Position numbers and translations under genes: made by a program. 7,078 nt of DNA from Anaerolineales bacterium UBA3905 (GTDB lineage: Bacteria; Chloroflexota; Anaerolineae; Caldilineales; Caldilineaceae), in assembly GCA_002391565.1 (NCBI GenBank), contig DGFH01000031.1:1-7078 (forward strand). Direction: 5' to 3'. Positions within the stretch are counted from its first letter, which is position 1; every line of letters begins with the position of its first letter. The notes under the pieces were generated by a model. The model was not told where the DNA came from. It saw only the letters and a list, made by a program, of their open reading frames with translations, and made no database searches. Shown here piece after piece: positions 1 to 6,144 of the stretch.

Positions 1-2
1 TG

Positions 3-896
3 ACGCTGGCGCGCGTCTACGACCTGCGCAACACGTTGCTGCCGCCCTTCATCGATCTCAACACGGCCCCCGCCGCCGATTTTGGCGGGGCAATCCGGCT
101 GATCGGCGTCGAGTTGCCGCAAGGTCAGATGGCAGCAGGCGCAGAGCAACTTGTCACCTTCTATTTGCAGGCGTTGGCGCCAATGTCCACCAACTACAAC
201 GCGCTGGTGCGGTTGGTTGCGCCCGATGGCGCCGAACTCTGGCGGGCGGATGGCTGGCCCTGGGGGGCGCCGACGTCGGCCTGGCCGGTGCGCGAGGTGC
301 GCCCCGACGGCTACACGCTCACCATCCCGTCCGACGCCGCACCGGGACTCTACCAGCTTGTGCTCTCCTTCTATGACCCGACGACGCTGGCGCCGTTGCC
401 GGCCACGCCGGTGCGTGGAGGCGATCCATTGCCTGCAGGCGAGCAAAAGGTGGCGTTGATCCAAATTGGCGCGCCAGCGGACGCGGGCGTCACGCCCCTG
501 GCATCGCCCTACACCTTGGGCGACGTCGCCTATCTTGCCGGCGCCATGCTGCCGACGACCGCACCGCCCGGCGCGCCAGTCACGCTACAATTGCAGTGGG
601 AAACGCTCGCTACGCCTGCCGCCGATTACACCCTCTTTGTACATCTGGTCGATGGCGCAGGTGCACTGGCTGCACAGCAGGATCAACCGCCGCTGGGCGG
701 CTTTGCGCCGACGCACACCTGGCAGCCGGGTCAGCGCATCGTCGATATGGTGACGTTGACTCTACCACCGGACCTGGCGCCGGGGCGCTACACCGTCCGC
801 GTGGGGTTGTACACCGGCGACGTGCGCCTGCCCGTCAGTCAAAGTGGCGCAGTGGTGGGTGACTTCGCCGTGGTGGGGGAGATCATCGTGCCATGA
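3..896 (+). CDS. C-terminal part of a probable membrane glycosyltransferase (5' end outside window)
   Basis: The reading frame is open from the first complete codon at base 3, so the gene begins upstream; a TTG at 36 is in frame but has no reason to be the start. The visible 297 residues contain no membrane segment. They form two tandem beta-rich modules (about residues 28-155 and 170-297), each ending in a similar strand pattern: APGLYQLVLSFYDP near 113-126 and APGRYTVRVGLYTG near 259-272. The next gene ends with the same kind of module (PPGRYRLEVVVYA), after a GT39-like membrane domain. I therefore infer that this is the extracytoplasmic C-terminus of a related polytopic glycosyltransferase acting on surface glycans. 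The catalytic part cannot be seen, so a secreted or membrane-anchored beta-sandwich protein remains possible. The stop TGA overlaps the next ATG (ATGA), which suggests one operon with translational coupling. Confidence 0.7.
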   Translation, partial: TLARVYDLRNTLLPPFIDLNTAPAADFGGAIRLIGVELPQGQMAAGAEQLVTFYLQALAPMSTNYNALVRLVAPDGAELWRADGWPWGAPTSAWPVREVRPDGYTLTIPSDAAPGLYQLVLSFYDPTTLAPLPATPVRGGDPLPAGEQKVALIQIGAPADAGVTPLASPYTLGDVAYLAGAMLPTTAPPGAPVTLQLQWETLATPAADYTLFVHLVDGAGALAAQQDQPPLGGFAPTHTWQPGQRIVDMVTLTLPPDLAPGRYTVRVGLYTGDVRLPVSQSGAVVGDFAVVGEIIVP

Positions 897-2935
897 TAGG
901 GCAATGGATCGCGGATGACGCTGATTCGGCAGATCAAAACGGATCAAATCGTCCAGCAGGGAAAATCCGCGCCAATCCGTCAAATCCGCGTCATCTGCGT
1001 GCTATCATCTTCCTCTTGGCATCAGTTTTGTTGCTGGCGCTGGCCCTCTGGCTACGCTGGCAATACGTGCAGACGATCAGCCTCTACGTCGATGAGTTCA
1101 CGACGCTGTGGGCGGCGCAGCGCACGCAGGAAATCGGCGCGCCGATCATGCCGAGTGGGGTGCTCTACACACGCGGATTGCTGACAACCTACGTCACGGC
1201 GGCAGTCGGTGCGCTGGTCGGATTAGACTACACGACGGGACGGTTGCCGAGCGTCATCTTCGGGCTGGCGACGATCCTCGTCCTTTTTGCCGCCGGACGT
1301 CGCGAGTGGCAGGCGCGCGTGGGCTGGCTGGCGGCGCTAGGTCTGGCGCTGCTGCCAGAGGCGATTGTTTGGGGTGGGCGGGCGCGCTTCTACGCCCAAC
1401 TTCAGTTCTTCACCCTGCTCACGATCTGGACGGCGTACTGGGCGATACAAGAAGATAGCCGTCCGGTTTCGCAGAAGAACCAGGTTGTCGGGCGTCACCT
1501 GCTCTTCACCGTCTGTTTTATCCTCGCCCTCTTTTCCCAGGAGCAGATGGTGTTGCTCTACCCGCCACTGCTGTTGGGCATGGTGCTCTGGCGCGGCTGG
1601 CGTTTCTTGCTGCGCCCTGCCATCTGGCCTTCTCATCTGTTGATCCTGGCGGCGCTGGCGGTGCGCTATGCCATCGAGATTCTGGGGCAGCCCGGCTTCT
1701 TCGAGACGATCCAGGCGGAGCGCCCCTACGTTGCGCCGATCTTTGACGTGGCGGCGACGTGGCCTGCCTATGCACCGCTCCTCATCGCGCCGGATCGCCT
1801 GCCCTGGACGCTGACCGCGCTGCTGGCCATCGGCGTGGCGCTGCTGGCGTTGGCGCGCGGCGGCTGGCGACCGACGCAGATCGATCGCTTTCACCAGGCG
1901 ACGCTCTTCTTTACGTTACAATTCGCCTTCGTGCTCGCTTTCATCCTGACGCTGGTGGGTGGACAGTGGCGCGAGACACGTTATCTTTTCTTCGTACAGC
2001 CGGTGTGGCTGCTGACAGGTGCGGCAGGCGCAGTCTGGCTGATCGACCGTCTGCTGCGGCGTGAACAGTGGCGTTGGGCGGCGACGGCGACGCTGTCCGG
2101 GCTGATCGTGTGGAACGGGTGGGCGCCGGCCATGACGACGCTGACGCGGCAGGTCGAAGGATATGATCGCGTGCTGGCGTATGTCGCCGCTCACCGCCAG
2201 CCGGGCGATGTGGTGATGTCGCCCCAGCCGCCTGCGTGCGCCTTTGTGTTGGGCGCTCCATGTGATTATTACGCCGTGCAACGCGTCTACGCGGAGTTTG
2301 TGATTCCACAAGAGGGCGTGCTGGTGGATCGCTGGACCGGCGCCGCCTTGCTCAACGACACGGCGCAGCTGGCGCAGATCATCCGCACAGCGCCGCGCGT
2401 CTGGTTCGTAACCGACGCCTTACGCCTGGCGACGCGCTACGACGGCGACTTTCAACGCATGGTTGTGACCCAATTCGACAAAGCCTTCGAGGAGCGCGGA
2501 GTGACTGCTTTGCTGGCGCAAGGCTGGCGCGCTGCACCGGCCTACACCGAAATCCGGGAATTGGCCACGCCGCTCGCCTTTGGTCGCCTGGCGCTGACCG
2601 GCTGGCGCGCAGGCGCACTCACACCGGGACAGCCATTGCCGGTCGAATTGACCTGGCAGGCGACTGCGCCGATCGACCGCCAGCTCAACACCTCGCTGCG
2701 CCTGGTGAATGCCGAGGGCGTCACCGTCGCCCAGGAAGATGGCCCCCCTGCGCGCGGCATCCTGCCAACCAATCTCTTTTTTGAGGCCGCATTGCCCGAT
2801 CTCAAGACGCTGACGCTGCCCGCCGATCTGCCGCCAGGACGCTACCGGCTGGAAGTGGTTGTCTATGCAATCGAGGGCGGCGCCGTGGAAGCCGGCCCCC
2901 TGGAGATCGGCGACGTTGTGATGCAAAACCCCTGA
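893..2935 (+). CDS. GT39-like (ArnT/PMT-type) polytopic membrane glycosyltransferase with C-terminal beta-sandwich module
   Basis: This 680-residue protein has a polar N-terminal tail (1-36), then many hydrophobic segments up to about residue 410 (for example 37-59, 98-111, 120-134, 144-158, 168-185, 203-232, 304-321, 337-355, 368-384). Asp67-Glu68 follow the first membrane segment, the place where GT39/ArnT/PMT enzymes carry their acidic catalytic residue in the first outside loop. GGRARFYAQ (161-169) and RETRYLFFVQP (360-370) also look like family motifs. Residues 420-560 are a soluble domain, and 565-675 a beta-sandwich module like those in the upstream gene. By family, it would transfer a sugar from a polyprenyl-phosphate donor on the outer face of the membrane; donor and acceptor cannot be read. 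ATG 893 overlaps the upstream stop and has GGGGGAG at 875-881, a slightly long 11-base spacing. The only later in-frame start before the first membrane segment is a TTG at 1016, which would cut into that segment. Residues 7-36 are encoded by a repeat (see the repeat entry). Confidence 0.8.
   Translation: MIGQWIADDADSADQNGSNRPAGKIRANPSNPRHLRAIIFLLASVLLLALALWLRWQYVQTISLYVDEFTTLWAAQRTQEIGAPIMPSGVLYTRGLLTTYVTAAVGALVGLDYTTGRLPSVIFGLATILVLFAAGRREWQARVGWLAALGLALLPEAIVWGGRARFYAQLQFFTLLTIWTAYWAIQEDSRPVSQKNQVVGRHLLFTVCFILALFSQEQMVLLYPPLLLGMVLWRGWRFLLRPAIWPSHLLILAALAVRYAIEILGQPGFFETIQAERPYVAPIFDVAATWPAYAPLLIAPDRLPWTLTALLAIGVALLALARGGWRPTQIDRFHQATLFFTLQFAFVLAFILTLVGGQWRETRYLFFVQPVWLLTGAAGAVWLIDRLLRREQWRWAATATLSGLIVWNGWAPAMTTLTRQVEGYDRVLAYVAAHRQPGDVVMSPQPPACAFVLGAPCDYYAVQRVYAEFVIPQEGVLVDRWTGAALLNDTAQLAQIIRTAPRVWFVTDALRLATRYDGDFQRMVVTQFDKAFEERGVTALLAQGWRAAPAYTEIRELATPLAFGRLALTGWRAGALTPGQPLPVELTWQATAPIDRQLNTSLRLVNAEGVTVAQEDGPPARGILPTNLFFEAALPDLKTLTLPADLPPGRYRLEVVVYAIEGGAVEAGPLEIGDVVMQNP
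911..998. repeat. Imperfect inverted repeat of GCGGAT/ATCCGC type inside the 5' end of the glycosyltransferase gene
   Basis: The left arm 911-944 (starting GCGGATGACGC) and the reverse complement of the right arm 965-998 (starting GCAGATGACGC) match at 24 of 34 positions by eye, around a 20-base spacer. Within the right arm the word AATCCG recurs (973-978) and ATCCGCG occurs at 984-990, giving an internally repetitive look. It resembles dispersed intergenic repeats of this word type that I recall from several bacterial genomes, including Chloroflexota, but I cannot count genome copies here. It encodes residues 7-36 of the glycosyltransferase, rich in D, N, P and R and unlike the hydrophobic sequence that follows. 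Confidence 0.6.
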
Positions 2936-2940
2936 TTCAT

Positions 2941-2969
2941 TTGACCTTCTTACCGCTCATCGCTATAGT
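2941..2969 (+). promoter_or_regulatory. Sigma70-type promoter for aroA-aroE
   Basis: TTGACC at 2941-2946 (5 of 6 to the consensus -35) and TATAGT at 2964-2969 (5 of 6 to the consensus -10) are separated by exactly 17 bases. The site begins five bases after the stop of the glycosyltransferase gene. The expected transcription start is near 2976, giving a leader of about 70 bases before the aroA ATG. This implies that aroA-aroE can be transcribed independently of the upstream block. No terminator is visible between the upstream stop and this promoter, so read-through is also possible. Confidence 0.65.
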
Positions 2970-2984
2970 GTAGCCGCATTTTTT

Positions 2985-3001
2985 GGTGGCGACGCGCCAC
3001 C
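2985..3001 (+). promoter_or_regulatory. Perfect 7-bp hairpin in the aroA leader
   Basis: GGTGGCG (2985-2991) pairs perfectly with CGCCACC (2995-3001) around the triloop ACG. It lies about 9 bases after the predicted transcription start and about 33 bases before the aroA Shine-Dalgarno. A run of six T precedes the stem (2979-2984) instead of following it, so it does not have intrinsic-terminator geometry on the + strand, nor on the - strand, where it would be followed by A residues. A role in stabilising the transcript 5' end, or in control of the operon, is inference. Confidence 0.45.
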
Positions 3002-3034
3002 CATCCCTTATCACTCCACGAACGGAATTAGTTC

Positions 3035-3038
3035 AGGA
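3035..3038 (+). promoter_or_regulatory. Shine-Dalgarno sequence of aroA
   Basis: AGGA lies seven bases before ATG 3046. It supports that start over the longer in-frame TTG at 2983, which lies only a few bases after the predicted transcription start, has no ribosome binding site, and would add 21 residues absent from the normal EPSP synthase N-terminus. Confidence 0.65.
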
Positions 3039-3045
3039 ACGCAGC

Positions 3046-4356
3046 ATGACCCAGATTACGATAAGCTCCGGCAAGGCGCTCACCGGCGCCTGCTCTGTGC
3101 CCGGCGACAAGTCGATCAGCCATCGCGCTGTCATGTTCGGCAGCATTGCTGAAGGTGAAACACATGTGCGCAATTTTCTCGACGGCGGCGATTGCCGCTC
3201 CACCATCGAGGTGATGCGTGGATTGGGCGTGCAGATCGACGTGATCACGCCCACCGAACTGATTGTCCATGGTCGCGGGCTGGATGGCTTGCAGGAACCG
3301 ACCAACGTCCTCGACTGCGGCAACTCCGGCACCACGATTCGTTTGCTCACCGGGTTGCTGGTTGGGCAACAATTCACTTCTTTCCTCAACGGCACCGCCC
3401 AAATTCGCCGCCGCCCCATGGGACGCATCGTACGCCCGCTGCGCGGCATGGGCGCTGACATCATGGGGCGGCAGAACGGCGACTACGCACCGCTGGGGAT
3501 TCGCCCGGCGCGGCTGCGCGGCATGGAATACACGATGCCGGTCGCCAGCGCCCAGGTCAAAAGCTGCCTGCTGCTGGCTGGTCTGTATGCACATGGGCTG
3601 ACCGTGGTGATTGAACCCGGCCCGGCGCGCGACCACACCGAACGGATGCTGGCGGCAATGGGCGCGCCAGTGGCGGTCTATGGCAACAAGGTTTCCAGCG
3701 AACGCCCGCAGTCGCCCTTGAAGGCGCTCGACATCACTGTACCGGGCGATATTTCTTCGGCGGCATTTCTGTTGGTGGCGGGCGCCATCACGCCGGACAG
3801 CCGTATCACGATTCGCGGCGTCGGCGTCAACCCGACGCGCACCGGCATCGTCGAAGCATTGGTGGAGATGGGCGCGGCGATCACCTTCACCAACCCACGC
3901 GAGGAAGGCGGGGAACCGGTCGCCGACCTGGTCGTAGCAAGTTCGACGCTACGCGGGACAACCTTTGGCGGCGAGCGGATCGTGACGATGATCGACGAGC
4001 TGCCGATCCTGGCCGTGGCCGCCACGCAGGCGGAAGGGCGCACCATCGTACGCGACGCCCACGAACTGCGCGTGAAAGAGACTGATCGCATCGCCACCAC
4101 CGTGAGCGAGCTGCGCAAACTCGGCGCACGCATCGAGCCGACGCCTGACGGCTTCATCATCGATGGCCCCACCTCGTTGATCGGCGCGCCGGTGGAGTCG
4201 CATGACGATCATCGGTTGGCGATGGCGATGGCGGTGGCTGGGCTGGTGGCGAAGGGGCAAACCGTCGTGCATGGCGCTGAAGTCACCGGCGACAGCTTCC
4301 CCGGCTTCGAAGTGACGTTGCAGGCGCTGGGCGCAGAGCTGAGCGTCGAAGCATAA
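3046..4356 (+). CDS. aroA: 3-phosphoshikimate 1-carboxyvinyltransferase (EPSP synthase), class II type
   Basis: This enzyme joins phosphoenolpyruvate and shikimate 3-phosphate to give 5-enolpyruvylshikimate 3-phosphate, the sixth step of the cytosolic shikimate pathway. The 436-residue length is normal. Visible motifs are GDKSISHR (20-27; Lys22, Ser23 and Arg27 bind substrate), GNSGTTIR (92-99), RRRPMGR (121-127), SAQVK (168-172), RDHTE (195-199), NPTR (262-265), MIDELPIL (315-322; Asp317 matches E. coli Asp313), ELRVKETDR (340-348; Glu345 matches E. coli Glu341) and DDHR (387-390). The set GDKS, SAQVK, RDHTE and NPTR is the signature used to define class II enzymes such as Agrobacterium CP4 and those of Gram-positive bacteria. 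The residue matching CP4 Ala100 is Gly95 here, so glyphosate tolerance cannot be assumed. The domain is complete with no frame break. aroE follows after 25 bases, consistent with one transcript from the promoter at 2941-2969. Confidence 0.97.
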   Translation: MTQITISSGKALTGACSVPGDKSISHRAVMFGSIAEGETHVRNFLDGGDCRSTIEVMRGLGVQIDVITPTELIVHGRGLDGLQEPTNVLDCGNSGTTIRLLTGLLVGQQFTSFLNGTAQIRRRPMGRIVRPLRGMGADIMGRQNGDYAPLGIRPARLRGMEYTMPVASAQVKSCLLLAGLYAHGLTVVIEPGPARDHTERMLAAMGAPVAVYGNKVSSERPQSPLKALDITVPGDISSAAFLLVAGAITPDSRITIRGVGVNPTRTGIVEALVEMGAAITFTNPREEGGEPVADLVVASSTLRGTTFGGERIVTMIDELPILAVAATQAEGRTIVRDAHELRVKETDRIATTVSELRKLGARIEPTPDGFIIDGPTSLIGAPVESHDDHRLAMAMAVAGLVAKGQTVVHGAEVTGDSFPGFEVTLQALGAELSVEA

Positions 4357-4381
4357 CCTGAATCGTCGAATAGCGACCAGC

Positions 4382-5788
4382 ATGACGCAGTTTCTGTTTG
4401 AACACGCTGCCATCTCTGCCACAACGACGCTGGTCGGCCTCATCGGCTGGCCGGTGAGCCACAGCGTCAGCCCGGCGATGCACAACGCCGCCTTTGCCGC
4501 CCTGGGGTTGGACTGGCGCTATCTCCCGCTGCCGGTCGATCCGGCGTTGCCGGGCGCCGTGGGCGACGCCGTGCGCGGAATGCGCGCCCTGGGCATGCGC
4601 GGCATCAATGTCACCGTGCCGCACAAGCAGGCGGTGCTGCCTTTCCTCGACCGGATTGCGCCGGCCGCGCAGGCGATGCGCGCAGTCAACACCATCATCG
4701 TCGGGGCAGACGGTGCGTTGATTGGTGACAACACCGATGCGCCCGGCTTCATCGCCGACCTGCGCGCACACGGCGTCGAACCGGCGGGACGGCATGTGTT
4801 GGTGCTCGGCGCGGGCGGCTCGGCCCGCGCCATCGTCTACGGGCTGGCGCAGGCCGGCGCCGGTCACATCACAATCGCCAACCGCAGCGCCGCCCGCGCC
4901 TATCAGCTTCTGGATGACCTGCGTCCTTTTCTGGGCGTCACAACTGGCGCCGTCGTAACCCTGCCGGAGGGTTTGCGAGACGTCGCCGACGCCACACTGA
5001 TCGTCAACTGCACCTCGCTGGGCATGACGCCGCACGCAGACACGACGCCCTGGCCGCACGAGCTGCCGTTGCGCGCCGATCAGATTGTGTACGACCTGGT
5101 GTACAACCCGGCGGAGACGTTGTTATTGCAACAGGCGCGCGCCGCAGGTGCGCATGCCATCGGCGGGCTGGGCATGCTGATCTGGCAAGGGGCGCTGGCC
5201 TTTGAGCACTGGACGGGGAAGTCGGCGCCGGTCGCCACGATGCGCGCCGCCGCCGAGGAACAGATGCGCCGTCGCGCCGCCAACGCCCACCCCACATCGG
5301 CAAAGGCCGCCGTCACCGTGCGCCGCGCCACAGCACAGGACGCCCAAGAGATTTCCCAGTTGCACGCTGCGCTGCAAGCTGTGCACGCCGCCGCACATCC
5401 AGATTTTTTCAAGCCGGCGACGATGGACGCCTTCCCACCGGCAATGGTGCGCGAACATCTAACTCAGCCCGGCGTCGTGATCTTCCTGGCCGAAATCGAC
5501 GGCGCCGTGGTCGGCTATCTCTACGCCGACGCCAATCCTGCGCAGGAAACCTCGATGACCTATCGCTTGGAACGCGTGTGGATTCATCACATCGCCGTGG
5601 CGCCGGCGCAGCAGCGGCGCGGCGTGGGCGCCGCCCTGATCGAGGCTGCCAAACGCCATGCCCGTGCGCTGGGCATCCCCAGGCTGGCGTTGAGCGTGTG
5701 GGCGTTCAACCGACCGGCGCTTGATTTCTTCTTGCACCAGGGTTTTGAGGCGTACAACCATCGGCTGTGGCTTGATGTGTTGAGGTAG
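4382..5788 (+). CDS. aroE: Shikimate dehydrogenase (NADP-type fold) fused to a GNAT-type N-acetyltransferase domain
   Basis: Residues 1-285 are a full-length AroE, which reduces 3-dehydroshikimate to shikimate. The substrate site shows SHSVSP (26-31), NVTVPHK (76-82, catalytic Lys82), Asn103, NTDAPG (117-122, catalytic Asp119) and Gln269 in GMLIWQGA; these match E. coli Ser14/Ser16, Lys65, Asn86, Asp102 and Gln244. The cofactor loop is GAGGSAR (143-149), followed by NRS (167-169), which suits NADP(H). After a basic linker (about 288-308) comes a GNAT fold (about 311-468) with the acetyl-CoA motif QRRGVG (411-416), preceded by the beta-strand IHHIAVAP, and an AFNRPALDFFLHQGF segment (441-455). 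Its substrate is unknown. The two parts share one frame with no stop. In-frame GTG 5318 (Val313) or ATG 5264 (Met295) could also start a separate GNAT protein, but no clear ribosome binding site was seen. ATG 4382 has no strong Shine-Dalgarno either; coupling to aroA is possible. AroE identity is secure, and the GNAT call is good at family level. Confidence 0.93.
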   Translation: MTQFLFEHAAISATTTLVGLIGWPVSHSVSPAMHNAAFAALGLDWRYLPLPVDPALPGAVGDAVRGMRALGMRGINVTVPHKQAVLPFLDRIAPAAQAMRAVNTIIVGADGALIGDNTDAPGFIADLRAHGVEPAGRHVLVLGAGGSARAIVYGLAQAGAGHITIANRSAARAYQLLDDLRPFLGVTTGAVVTLPEGLRDVADATLIVNCTSLGMTPHADTTPWPHELPLRADQIVYDLVYNPAETLLLQQARAAGAHAIGGLGMLIWQGALAFEHWTGKSAPVATMRAAAEEQMRRRAANAHPTSAKAAVTVRRATAQDAQEISQLHAALQAVHAAAHPDFFKPATMDAFPPAMVREHLTQPGVVIFLAEIDGAVVGYLYADANPAQETSMTYRLERVWIHHIAVAPAQQRRGVGAALIEAAKRHARALGIPRLALSVWAFNRPALDFFLHQGFEAYNHRLWLDVLR

Positions 5789-5792
5789 TCCA

Positions 5793-5891
5793 AACACCCG
5801 ATACCCCACAATCAACGCTCTATCAACGCATCGACCCTACACTACGACTTGCACGCCGGTCGTGTGAAGAAGATCACGTATTGTGGGTGTT
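5793..5891. repeat. Long-range imperfect inverted repeat downstream of aroE
   Basis: ATTGTGGGTGTT at 5880-5891 is complementary to two pieces on the left: CCCACAAT (5805-5812) and AACA (5793-5796), giving 12 pairs with an 8-base bulge on the left side. Alternatively GGGTGTT pairs with AACACCC at 5793-5799. The enclosed 67 bases include a smaller hairpin. It could be a structured 3' end of the aroA-aroE transcript or part of a small RNA; no T-tract follows directly. Confidence 0.35.
5840..5866 (+). other. Hairpin between aroE and the regulator
   Basis: CAC-T-ACGAC (5840-5848) pairs with GTCGTGTG (5859-5866), giving 8 bp with one bulged T and a 10-base loop. It lies inside the longer inverted repeat at 5793-5891. 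It is followed by AAGAAG and has no T-tract, so it is not called as an intrinsic terminator, although it could help end or stabilise the aroE transcript. Confidence 0.3.
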
Positions 5892-5934
5892 GTTCATCAG
5901 ATAAACCCTACTGTTTTTTAGCTATGCTGTGCAG

Positions 5935-5955
5935 CAGTGATTTACTGTAACACTG
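5935..5955. promoter_or_regulatory. Operator-like dyad CAGTG...CACTG
   Basis: CAGTG(AT)TTAC at 5935-5945 mirrors GTAACACTG at 5947-5955. All nine right-arm bases are complementary to the left arm once two extra bases (AT) are allowed on the left. The near-zero loop favours a protein-bound dyad over an RNA hairpin. It lies about 190 bases upstream of the regulator gene. Which protein would bind is unknown. Confidence 0.35.
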
Positions 5956-5971
5956 GCGAATACTATGTCAA

Positions 5972-5992
5972 TTTCCCCTGTACAAGGGGAAA
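5972..5992. promoter_or_regulatory. Perfect 8-bp dyad TTTCCCCT/AGGGGAAA
   Basis: TTTCCCCT (5972-5979) and AGGGGAAA (5985-5992) are perfectly complementary around the five-base loop GTACA. It could be an operator or a leader hairpin, since it sits about 150 bases before the regulator start. It is followed by AATTGTAA and has no T-run, so it does not look like a terminator on the + strand. Confidence 0.4.
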
Positions 5993-6132
5993 AATTGTAA
6001 GGTAATCGTTGCCATGACGCCATTGCAATTGACGGCAAACAGGCGTAGCATGGTCTCTGCTTCAGAAGATTCGTCGGTTCGCCCCCACATTGTTGGCGTC
6101 GCCGATTGGTGGCGGCTGTGTTCCAGTGCAAC

Positions 6133-6137
6133 GGAGG
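6133..6137 (+). promoter_or_regulatory. Shine-Dalgarno sequence of the regulator gene
   Basis: GGAGG lies seven bases before ATG 6145, the best ribosome binding site in the window. It fixes the start of the downstream regulator. Confidence 0.8.
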
Positions 6138-6144
6138 CACGGCG

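Larger units (their letters stand above)
5789..6144. other. 356-base intergenic region, dyad-rich, no gene seen
   Basis: This stretch is clearly more AT-rich than the flanking genes. No ORF in it has a plausible start with a ribosome binding site or recognisable protein content. It contains a long-range inverted repeat with an inner hairpin just after aroE (5793-5891), a run of six T at 5914-5919 without a convincing preceding hairpin, and two compact dyads (5935-5955 and 5972-5992). An ATTGCAAT palindrome lies at 6022-6029. It must hold the end of the aroA-aroE transcript and, most likely, the promoter of the downstream regulator, but I could not fix a convincing -35/-10 pair. Confidence 0.6.

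Noticed and set aside
1337..1894. Long antisense ORF of 185 codons on the - strand within the glycosyltransferase gene
   Set aside because: It is rich in R, Q, P and A with no recognisable domain, and lies opposite a gene with clear membrane-protein sequence; it is a GC-rich shadow frame.
2983..3045. Longer aroA start at TTG 2983
   Set aside because: It has no ribosome binding site, lies at the leader hairpin a few bases after the predicted transcription start, and adds residues not found in the family; ATG 3046 has AGGA at a good distance.
4283..5059. Antisense ORF of 258 codons on the - strand opposite aroE
   Set aside because: The opposite strand encodes all AroE motifs; this frame has low-complexity composition and no family features.
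5909..5919. Intrinsic terminator at the six-T run after aroE
   Set aside because: No stable GC-rich hairpin lies directly upstream of the T-run; the nearest stems end more than 20 bases before it.
5941..5966. Promoter TTTACT...TACTAT before the regulator
   Set aside because: The spacer is only 14 bases and both hexamers match just 4 of 6 positions.
6029..6057. Promoter with -35 TTGACG before the regulator
   Set aside because: The -35 is good, but no acceptable -10 is found at 16-18 bases downstream (GGTCTC and neighbours).
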